From Limnoperna fortunei (lineage: Eukaryota; Mollusca; Bivalvia; Mytilida; Modiolidae), in the NCBI GenBank assembly GCA_944474755.1, contig OX104125.1:46635599-46699598 (forward strand): a stretch of 64,000 nt of DNA. The letters are read 5' to 3'. The notes under the pieces were generated by a model. The model saw only the letters and a program-made list of their open reading frames with translations. It was not told where the DNA came from and did no database searches. The position numbers were made by a program, and so were the translations under genes. This document shows positions 30,101 through 42,100 of the stretch, one piece after another (the stretch's first letter is position 1; every line of letters begins with the position of its first letter).

Positions 30101-33100
30101 ATTTGTATTCCAAAAATGTCAGCCCAGTAGAGATTCTATTATAAGAAATAATAATAATAATAATTAAATTTTTTTACCAAAACATTTAAAGCAATACATA
30201 CAAGTATTTACATATATGTATTTGAAGTCAGAAAAAATATATCACATTTATGGATTTTATGGTAAACATTTTAGCCATCATGGAATTTTGTCAAATGTCT
30301 GATTTTAAATTACTATAATTCTACTTAACAGGAATTCCGTCCTGCTGGTTTTGAACAAAGTCTGCTGCAGAAACAATATTACAAAGATGGTCGTATAAAA
30401 TTCTCAAGTGAGACTGAAACATCAGAGTATGAATCTGAAGTCACAGAGGACAGATTACAACCAAGTGCCCCTGCACCTCCAAAAATAGTCCAAACTTTGA
30501 AAGACTTTAGATTAATGGAGGGCTCTGATGCAACTTTTGTTTGCCGTATCACAGGAAGACCAAGGCCAAAGGTCGCTTGGTATAGAAACGGTCAGAGAAT
30601 AAAACGTACTAGTCGATTTGAAATGAAATACAGCAAAGATGGCTACTGTACTTTACGTGTGAGAATGGCATTGCCAGAAGATGCAGGTCATTACACCATC
30701 TTGGCAGTGAACTCCTCAGGGAAGGACACTTGTTCTAGTGAATTATATGTGGATAGCGTAGGAAACATTGATTCTACCTCGTTTGTGGGTAAAGAAGCCT
30801 TAGACAAAATCCTCGGAGTGTAAGTATTTCTGCTGTTTTAGTCATTTCTTTATTTCACTGTTACTCACTTGTAATTTTTTGGTTTTTTTGTTTTTTTGTT
30901 TCTACATTTGGATTCTTGTTGGGCATAGGTTTTTTAACCTGTTTTGTTCAAATTAAGTTTGAAGACATGTTTGGAGGTTTTCAGACTTTACATAGTCAGT
31001 CAAAATCTTAAAATAATGGTTGTAAACTGTAAAATACCAAGCTGTTATCTCAAGTTTTAATGAAGTGACAAGCAACATTAACTAGGACTCCGCCACTTTA
31101 TGGAGGATGCCCTATGGTGATCAGTCTCTCAGTCCGTCCGAACTAATCGTGTCCGAGCTACAACTTGTTTATCTTTTGAGGTAGGCTTTTGATATTTGGT
31201 ATGTGGGTAGATTATATCAGAACATGGTTGATGACCTTTGACCTTGACCTCAAGGTCGGCAGGGTCCACAGAGATGGATACCATCTCACTGAGACCATAA
31301 CAAAGAATGTATGCATTTTTCTTTATAATCTTTAGGAGACAATGTGCAAAGACTAATAAACCAGAAAATGGCACACCCCAAATTATTATATGTCTATCTT
31401 TATGGGAAAAACATCTGATAATTGGAAAATAATTTAGTATTCTGGGAGTTGCTTCAGATTTGTGTAAATTCCTTTGATTGGTTAATTATTGTAGTGACAA
31501 AGACAAGGAGAGACCCCCTGAAGAAGAAGGAGGTATCATGGAAGCCTTGTCTGTACCCCTGTTTAAGAAAGTTCCAGAAGATCGTGAGGTCCGTGAGGGT
31601 AACACTGTCAGATTTGATACCTTGGTTTCTGGACGACCTGTACCAGAACTTCAGTGGTTCAGGGATGGAGTACCAGTCCATAATGATGACCAACATAAGG
31701 TAAGGGGTCAAGAGGTCATTGACTGCATTTCATTGATAAAAACATTGCATCTTTTATACATCAGATAAAACACTATTAGATCAGTTCAACCACTGATTTT
31801 GTAGGTCCAAAGGTCCATTAACAAATTGTTTTATTCAGACATAAACTGTCAAATTTTTTTTCTTGTAATATGAAGTTTTTTTCTTTTCATCTGTTTTAAG
31901 AAAAACAAGAGAAGAAGGTTTGTATGCTCTAAACTAAAACACTAATATTACAAGTAAGGTATTATGTGCATGTTAAACTAAAAGGAAAAACAACCATGCA
32001 GTACATTACTACAATTAGAATCAATAATGCATAGAAAAGATAGGCCTTCATTATGTCAAATTTTATTTTGATTTCCCTGCAAGAACAATAACTTAACCCT
32101 AATCAGCTTTATATTTGAATGGTAAAATATTGGTCGCACCATAATAAGCCCCACCCTCCATGTTTATCACCAATTATTAATGGGAGGGGGCCTCAGTGGC
32201 CGTGTGGATAAGGTAGTTTGTCTGCTATTGATCAAGTGGCCTGTCAACACTGCGGGCAGGGTGTACTCAACTCCAATCTTAATTGACAATGATTGCCAGT
32301 TTTCTTTCTGAAGGTCATGGGTTATCTCCGGGTACTCTGGCTTCCTCCCCCAATAAAAACTAGATGCCATGATATAGCTGAGAAATTGCTGAAAGTGGCG
32401 CTAAACATCATTCGAAAAATCAATTAATGGGAGGGATCTATGAGGTTTTAAGTAATTGATTGCAGCACCTTCCTCATAAGACAGATACACTTTCTAACAT
32501 ATCATGTTTGAAAGTGTATTTGTCAAACTTTGGAAGACTCTGCTTTTAAATATAAAATATCAACCTGTTTTGAAAGAAATCTTTTTTTAATTAGATATGT
32601 TGTTAGTGTTTGGAATGGAATAGAAGGATAAAAAATATGGCTTAAAAAATAATATGATCATTTATGGCTCTTTGATAGAAGGATGCTGAGAAAGATAGAA
32701 GTTATAATAATGGGGAGGAAAATTGAACTTCTTCTTTTTTGGCCGGATTTCACAGAGTGAAAATCCGGGTTATAGTATGGTGAATGTTGGGTGGGTGGGC
32801 ATGCGGGCGGGGAAAAAATTTTCTTAACAGTTTTCTTGGCAACTACTATTCAAATTCTCTTGAAATTTGGTATGTTGCATCAGCATGGCCTCCCATAACG
32901 TGGGATTCGATTTCAGGTCTGTCGCTCACCTACTTCCTTTTAACCGACTTAATTAATTTACAAAATCCGGCCATTTCTGTCTTTGACCCATTTTTTCTAT
33001 TTGTAGATTGTTGTCAATGAAGATGGTGTGAATTCGTTGATTATCCTGGCTGCTTCCAGGAATGATGCTGGACATTATACATGTCTGGCCAACAACAAGG

Positions 33101-36100
33101 CTGGTGAAAACTCATTCACTGTCGAACTGAAAATACTCGGTAAGCTATGTGTAAACTTGGGCTATTCCATTATAACTAATTGGTAGGGTAAGACTCAAGT
33201 TAAAAATGGACTCTCACAAAGATAACTTTAAATTTTTGGGTTTTAATGTTCTGCCAACGAATGTTGGGACACATAGATTTTTGGTCTGTTTGTTCCTTTG
33301 TCCATTTGTTCATCCATTGGGACACATAGATTTTTGGTCTGTTTGTTCCTTTGTCCATTTGTTCATCCATTGGGACACATAGATTTTTGGTCTGTTTGTT
33401 CCTTTGTCCATTTGTTCATCCATTGGGACACATAGATTTTTGGTCTGTTTGTTCCTTTGTCCATTTGTTCATCCATGTCTTTCCCACCCCAGGTTTACCT
33501 TTGCCTTGAACCTTTTATTCTGAAAATGACTTCACATCTTCATCAAACTTGGTACACAATTACAACATGATGAGATCTCTTCCCTGGCAAAATTCTGTAG
33601 GGTGGTGCCACATACTTCGCTCTTGACTGAACTTAGAAAAAAAGGGATGTTTACCAGTATGTTGGAAGCGGGACATCGGTGTCACCGAGGCACATTTTCC
33701 TGTTCTAATAAGGCTTCTGACTAGACAACTCACAGCCCATGTCCCCAATCAAAGGTTTTTTTTATGCACCTCCTTGGACTATTTACATTTACAGAAAAGA
33801 AGATGCCAGGATGTGATCACAGCAAGGCAAACAAACACAATTAAAATAAACACAATTAAAATAAACAAAATTAAAATAAACACAATTAAAAAAAACAAAA
33901 TTAAAATAAACAAAATTAAAAAAACACCTTATCAGAAAAATTAAAAATTGTTGAAAGTGGCATTCAACACTATTAAAATAAACAAAATTAAAAAAACTCC
34001 TTATCAGAAAAATTAAAAATTGTTGAAAGTGGCATTCAACACTATTAAAATAAACAAAACAAAAACATTAGAAAAACTCAGAGATTCACAAACAACAATT
34101 GATGAGAATCAACAAAGAAAGATAGGCAGCAAGAACTGTATATGAACTCTGGTGCTCCGGAAGGACTAGCAGTTCCACTTGTGCCACCCATTTTGTTACT
34201 CCGTATTAGTCGATGAACTCAGGTGCTCCGGAAGGACTAGCAGTTCCACTTGTGCCACCCATTTTGTTACTCTGTTTTTGTCTTAATGCTACATGAAGGA
34301 AGTTTTCTTTAAATAATTGCTTATTTAAATATTTTTTTTTTACAATAGAAAAAGAACAAATGCAACCACCCAGGTTCGTGGAACGTATTCAGAACTTCAA
34401 CATCAGAGAAGGTCAACCTGTGACCTTGAGATGTCAGGTGATTGGTATTCCCCAGCCAATGATAAGTTGGCAGAAAGACGGCAAAATGTTGGTCCCTAAT
34501 AAACCATACAGGTTAGTGGCAGTTTTTAAAATGTAATTGCTAGTTAATAATGGAGACGCCTGAGGCTGAAGGCTATGTACAGTAATGAGTTGTGTATTAT
34601 TCTTTGTTGTGGCCTTGGCAGCGGAATGGTTAAGGTAGTCAGTTACTATTGATGATGTGGTATGTCAACACCGAGGGTGGTCGAATGGTTAAGGTATTTA
34701 GTTAGTTACTATTGATAACGTGGTCTGTCAACACCGAGGGTGGTCGAATGGTTAAGGTATTTAGTTATTTACTATTGATAACGTGGTCTGTCAACACCGA
34801 GGGTGGTCAAATGGTTAAGGTAGTTAGTCAGTTACTATTGATGATGTGGTCTGTAACTCCGAGGGTGGTCGAATGGTTAAGGTAGTCAGTTACTATTGAT
34901 GATGTGGTCTGTAACCCCGAGGGTGGTCGAATGGTTTAGGTATTTAGTTAGTTACTATTGAAAACGTGGTCTTTCAACACTGAGGGTGGTTGAATGGTTA
35001 AGGTATTTAGTCAGTTACTATTGATAACGTGGTCTGTCAACACCGAGGGTGGTCGAATGGTTAAGGTAGTTAGTCAGTTATTATTGATAACGTGGTCTGT
35101 CAACACCGAGGGTGGTGGAATGGTTAAGGTAGTCCGTTACTATTGATGATGTGGTCTGTAACCCCCGAGGGTGGTCGAATGGTTAAGGTATTTAGTTAGT
35201 TACTATTGATGATGTGGTCTGTCAACACCGAGGGTGGTCGAATGGTTAAGGTATTTAGTCAGTTACTATTGATGATGTGGTCTGTAACCCCGAGGGTGGT
35301 CGAATGGTTAAGGTATTTAGTTAGTTACTATTGATGATGTGGTCTGTAACCCCGAGGGTGGTCGAATGGTTAAGGTATTTAGTCAGTTACTATTGATGAT
35401 GTGGTCTGTAACCCCGAGGGTGGTCGAATGGTTAAGGTATTTAGTTAGTTACTATTGATGATGTGGTCTGTAACCCCGAGGGTGGTCGAATGGTTAAGGT
35501 ATTTAGTTAGTTACTATTGATGATGTGGTCTGTAACCCCGAGGGTGGTCGAATGGTTAAGGTAGTTAGTCAGTTACTATTGATAACGTGGTCTGTCAACA
35601 CCGAGGGTGGTCGTATGGTTAAGGTAGTTAGTCAGTTACTATTGATAACGTGGTCTGTCAACCTTGAGGGTGGTCGAATGGTTAAGGTATTTAGTTAGTT
35701 ACTATTGATGATGTGGTCTGTCAACACCGAGGGTGGTCGTATGGTTAAGGTATTTAGTCAGTTACTATTGATGATGTGGTCTGTCAACACCGAGGGTGGT
35801 CGTATGGTTAAGGTATTTAGTCAGTTACTATTGATGATGTGGTCTGTCAACACCGAGGGTCGCCGAATGGTTAAGGTATTTAGTCAGTTACTATTGATGA
35901 TGTGGTCTGTAACCCCGAGGGTGGTCGAATGGTTAAGGTATTTAGTTAGTTACTATTGATGATGTGGTCTGTCAACACCGAGGGTGGCCGAATGGTTAAG
36001 GTATTTAGTCAGTTACTATTGATAATGTGGTCTGTCAACACTGAGGGTGGTCGTATGGTTAAGGTATTTAGTTAGTTACTATTGATAACGTGGTCTGTCA

Positions 36101-39100
36101 ACACCGAGGGTGGTCGTATGGTTAAGGTAGTTAGTCAGTTACTATTGATAACGTGGTCTGTCAACACCGAGGGTGGTCGAATGGTTAAGGTATTTAGTTA
36201 GTTACTATTGATGATGTGGTCTGTCAACACCGAGGGTGGTCGAATGGTTAAGGTAGTTAGTCAGTTACTATTGATAATGTGGTCTGTCAACACCGAGGGT
36301 GGTCGAATGGTTAAGGTATTTAGTTAGTTACTATTGATGATGTGGTCTGTAACCCCGAGGGTCGCCGAATGGTTAAGGTATTTAGTTAGTTACTATTGAT
36401 GATGTGGTCTGTCAACACCGAGGGTGGTCGTATGGTTAAGGTATTTAGTTAGTTACTATTGATAACGTGGTCTGTAAACACCGAGGGTGGTCGAATGGTT
36501 AAGGTATTTAGTTAGTTACTATTGATAACGTGGTCTGTCAACACCGAGGGTGGTCGTATGGTTAAGGTAGTTAGTTAGTTACTATTGATGATGTAGTCTG
36601 TAACCCCGAGGGTGGTCGTATGGTTAAGGTAGTTAGTCAGTTACTATTGATAACGTGGTCTGTCAACACCGAGGGTGGTCGAATGGTTAAGGTATTTAGT
36701 CAGTTACTATTGATGATGTGGTCTGTCAACACCGAGGGTGGTCGTATGGTTAAGGTAGTCAGTTACTATTGATAACGTGGTCTGTCAACACCGAGGGTGG
36801 TCGTATGGTTAAGGTATTTAGTTAGTTACTATTGATGATGTGGTCTGTCAACACCGAGGGTGGTCGATTGGTTAAGGTAGTAAGTTAGTTACTATTGATG
36901 ATGTGGTCTGTAACCCCGAGGGTGGTCGTATGGTTAAGGTAGTTAGTCAGTTACTATTGATAACATGGTCTGTCAACACCGAGGGTGGTCGATTGGTTAA
37001 GGTATTTAGTTAGTTACTATTGATGATGTGGTCTGTCAACCCCGAGGGTGGTCGAATGGTTAAGGTATTTAGTTAGTTACTATTGATAACGTGGTCTTTC
37101 AACACCGAGGGTGGTCGTATGGTTAAGGTATTTAGTTAGTTACTATTGATGATGTGGTCTGTCAACACCGAGGGTGGTCGTATGGTTAAGGTATTTAGTT
37201 AGTTACTATTGATGATGTGGTCTGTCAACACCGAGGGTGGTCGAATGGTTAAGGTATTTAGTCAGTTACTATTGATGATGTGGTCTGTAACCCCGAGGGT
37301 GGCAGAATGGTTAAGGTATTTAGTTAGTTACTATTGATGATGTGGTCTGTAACCCCGAGGGTGGCAGAATGGTTAAGGTATTTAGTCAGTTACTATTGAT
37401 GATGTGGTCTGTAACCCCGAGGGTGGCAGAATGGTTAAGGTATTTAGTTAGTTACTATTGATGATGTGGTCTGTAACCCCGAGGGTGGCAGAATGGTTAA
37501 GGTATTTAGTTAGTTACTATTGATGATGTGGTCTGTCAACACCGAGGGTGGTCGAATGGTTAAGGTATTTAGTCAGTTACTATTGATGATGTGGTCTGTA
37601 ACCCCGAGGGTGGCAGAATGGTTAAGGTATTTAGTTAGTTACTATTGATGATGTGGTCTGTAACCCCGAGGGTGGCAGAATGGTTAAGGTATTTAGTTAG
37701 TTACTATTGATGATGTGGTCTGTCAACACCGAGGGTGGCAGAATGGTTAAGGTATTTAGTTAGTTACTATTGATGATGTGGTCTGTAACCCCGAGGGTGG
37801 TCGAATGGTTAAGGTATTTAGTTAGTTACTATTGATGATGTGGTCTGTAACCCCGAGGGTGGTCGAATGGTTAAGGTAGTTAGTCAGTTACTATTGATGA
37901 TGTGGTCTGTCAACACCGAGGGTGGTCGAATGGTTAAGGTATTTAGTTAGTTACTATTGATGATGTGGTCTGTCAACACCGAGGGTGGTCGAATGGTTAA
38001 GGTATTTAGTCAGTTACTATTGATAACTTGGTCTGTCAACACCGAGGGTGGTCGAATGGTTAAGGTATTTAGTTAGTTACTATTGATGATGTGGTCTGTC
38101 AACACCGAGGGTGGTCGAATGGTTAAGGTATTTAGTTAGTTACTATTGATGATGTGGTCTGTCAACACCGAGGGTGGTCGAATGGTTAAGGTATTTAGTT
38201 AGTTACTATTGATGATGTGGTCTGTCAACACCGAGGGTGGTCGAATGGTTAAGGTATTTAGTCAGTTACTATTGATGATGTGGTCTGTCAACACCGAGGG
38301 TGGTCGAATGGTTAAGGTATTTAGTTAGTTACTATTGATAACATGGTCTGTCAACACCGAGGGTGGTCGTATGGTTAAGGTATTTAGTTAGTTACTATTG
38401 ATGATGTGGTCTGTCAACCTTGAGGGTGGTCGAATGGTTAAGGTAGTTAGTCAGTTACTATTGATGATGTGGTCTGTCAACACCGAGGGTGGCAGAATGG
38501 TTAAGGTAGTCAGTTACTATTGATGATGTGGTCTGTCAACCTTGAGGGTGGTCGAATGGTTAAGGTATTTAGTTAGTTACTATTGATGATGTGGTCTGTC
38601 AACACCGAGGGTGGTCGAATGGTTAAGGTATTTAGTTAGTTACTATTGATGATGTGGTCTGTCAACACCGAGGGTGGTCGTATGGTTAAGGTATTTAGTT
38701 AGTTACTATTGATGATGTGGTCTGTCAACCTTGAGGGTGGTCGAATGGTTAAGGTATTTAGTTAGTTACTATTGATGATGTGGTCTGTCAACACCGAGGG
38801 TGGTCGTATGGTTAAGGTAGTTAGTCAGTTACTATTGATGATGTGGTCTGTCAACACCGAGGGTGGTCGAATGGTTAAGGTATTTAGTTAGTTACTATTG
38901 ATGATGTGGTCTGTCAACACCGAGGGTGGTCGAATGGTTAAGGTATTTAGTTAGTTACTATTGATGATGTGGTCTGTCAACACCGAGGGTGGTCGTATGG
39001 TTAAGGTATTTAGTTAGTTACTATTGATGACGTGGTCTGTCAACACCGAGGGTGGTCGAATGGTTAAGGTATTTAGTTAGTTACTATTGATGATGTGGTC

Positions 39101-42100
39101 TGTCAACACCGAGGGTGGTCGTATGGTTAAGGTATTTAGTTAGTTACTATTGATGACGTGGTCTGTCAACACCGAGGGTGGTCGAATGGTTAAGGTATTT
39201 AGTCAGTTACTATTGATGATGTGGTCTGTCAACACCGAGGGTGGTCGAATGGTTAAGGTATTTAGTTAGTTACTATTGATGATGTGGTCTGTCAACACCG
39301 AGGGTGGTCGTATGGTTAAGGTATTTAGTCAGTTACTATTGATAACGTGGTCTGTCAACACCGAGGGTGGTCGATTGGTTAAGGTATTTAGTTAGTTATT
39401 ATTGATGATGTGGTCTGTAACCCCGAGGGTGGTCGTATGGTTAAGGTAGTTAGTCAGTTACTATTGATAACGTGGTCTGTCAACACCGAGGGTGGTCGAA
39501 TGGTTAAGGTAGTTAGTCAGTTACTATTGATAACGTGGTCTGTCAACACCGAGGGTGGTCGAATGGTTAAGGTAGTTAGTCAGTTACTATTGATAACGTG
39601 GTCTGTCAACACCGAGGGTGGTCGAATGGTTAAGGTAGTTAGTCAGTTACTATTGATGATGTGGTCTGTCAACACCGAGGGTGGTCGATTGGTTAAGGTA
39701 GTTAGTCAGTTACTATTGATAACGTGGTCTGTCAACACCGAGGGTGGTCGAATGGTTAAGGTAGTTAGTCAGTTACTATTGATAACGTGGTCTGTCAACA
39801 CCGAGGGTGGTCGAATGGTTAAGGTAGTCAGTTACTATTGATGATGTGGTCTGTAACCCCGAGGGTGGTCGAATGGTTAAGGTATTTAGTTAGTTACTAT
39901 TGATGATGTGGTCTGTAACCCCGAGGGTGGTCGAATGGTTAAGGTAGTTAGTCAGTTACTATTGATAACGTGGTCTGTCAACCCCGAGGGTGGCCGAATG
40001 GTTAAGGTAGTTAGTCAGTTACTATTGATGATGTGGTCTGTCAACACCGAGGGTGGTCGAATGGTTAAGGTATTTAGTCAGTTACTATTGATAACTTGGT
40101 CTGTCAACACCGAGGGTGGTCGAATGGTTAAGGTAGTTAGTCAGTTACTATTGATAACGTGGTCTGTCAACACCGAGGGTGGTCGATTGGTTAAGGTATT
40201 TAGTTAGTTATTATTGATGATGTGGTCTGTAACCCCGAGGGTGGTCGTATGGTTAAGGTAGTTAGTCAGTTACTATTGATAACGTGGTCTGTCAACACCG
40301 AGGGTGGTCGATTGGTTAAGGTAGTAAGTTAGTTACTATTGATGATGTGGTCTGTAACCCCGAGGGTGGTCGTATGGTTAAGGTAGTTAGTCAGTTACTA
40401 TTGATAACGTGGTCTGTCAACACCGAGGGTGGTCGAATGGTTAAGGTAGTCAGTTACTATTGATGATGTGGTCTGTAACCCCGAGGGTGGTCGAATGGTT
40501 AAGGTATTTAGTTAGTTACTATTGATGATGTGGTCTGTAACCCCGAGGGTGGTCGAATGGTTAAGGTAGTTAGTCAGTTACTATTGATAACGTGGTCTGT
40601 CAACCCCGAGGGTGGCCGAATGGTTAAGGTAGTTAGTCAGTTACTATTGATGATGTGGTCTGTCAACACCGAGGGTGGTCGAATGGTTAAGGTATTTAGT
40701 CAGTTACTATTGATAACTTGGTCTGTCAACACCGAGGGTGGTCGAATGGTTAAGGTAGTTAGTCAGTTACTATTGATAACGTGGTCTGTCAACCTTGAGG
40801 GTGGTCGAATGGTTAAGGTATTTAGTTAGTTACTATTGATGATGTGGTCTGTCAACACCGAGGGTCGCCGAATGGTTAAGGTATTTAGTTAGTTACTATT
40901 GATGATGTGGTCTGTCAACCCCGAGGGTGGTCAAATGGTTAAGGTATTTAGTCAGTTACTATTGATGATGTTGTCTGTCAACACCGAGGGTGGTCGTATG
41001 GTTAAGGTAGTTAGTCAGTTACTATTGATGATGTGGTCTGTCAACACCGAGGGTGGTCAAATGGTTAAGGTATTTAGTCAGTTACTATTGATGATGTTGT
41101 CTGTCAACACCGAGGGTGGTCGTATGGTTAAGGTAGTTAGTTAGTTACTATTGATGATGTGGTCTGTCAACACCGAGGGTGGTCGAATGGTTAAGGTATT
41201 TAGTCAGTTACTATTGATGATGTGGTCTGTCAACACCGAGGGTGGTCGTATGGTTAAGGTAGTCAGTTACTATTGATAACGTGGTCTGTCAACCTTGAGG
41301 GTGGTCGTATGGTTAAGGTATTTAGTCAGTTACTATTGATGATGTGGTCTGTCAACACCGAGGGTGGTCGTATGGTTAAGGTATTTAGTTAGTTACTATT
41401 AATGATGTGGTCTGTCAACACCGAGGGTGGTCGAATGGTTAAGGTAGTTAGTCAGTTACTATTGATGATGTGGTCTGTCAACACCGAGGGTGGTCGTATG
41501 GTTAAGGTATTTAGTTAGTTACTATTGATGATGTGGTCTGTCAACCTTGAGGGTGGTCGAATGGTTAAGGTAGTTAGTCAGTTACTATTGATGATGTGGT
41601 CTGTCAACACCGAGGGTGGTCGTATGGTTAAGGTATTTAGTTAGTTACTATTGATGATGTGGTCTGTCAACACCGAGGGTGGTCGTATGGTTAAGGTATT
41701 TAGTTAGTTACTATTGATGATGTGGTCTGTCAACACCGAGGGTGGTCGTATGGTTAAGGTATTTAGTTAGTTACTATTGATGATGTGGTCTGTCAACACC
41801 GAGGGTGGTCGAATGGTTAAGGTATTTAGTCAGTTATTATTGATAACGTGGTCTGTCAACACCGAGGGTGGTCGAATAGTTAAGGTATTTAGTTAGTTAC
41901 TATTGATGATGTGGTCTGTCAACACCGAGGGTGGTCGTATGGTTAAGGTATTTAGTTAGTTACTATTGATGATGTGGTCTGTCAACACCGAGGGTGGTCG
42001 TATGGTTAAGGTATTTAGTTAGTTACTATTGATGATGTGGTCTGTCAACACCGAGGGTGGTCGTATGGTTAAGGTATTTAGTTAGTTACTATTGATGATG

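Noticed and set aside
29668..30102. Minus-strand frame rich in CCCCHGFTGC
   Set aside because: Shadow of the Gln/Trp/Pro codons of exon 31 on the plus strand.
35705..41144. Long open frames repeating GGRMVKVVSQLLLxxWSVNTE
   Set aside because: They arise because most units of the SINE-derived array are 63 bp, a multiple of three; they end wherever a 62- or 59-bp unit shifts frame, and the sequence lies in an intron inside an Ig domain.
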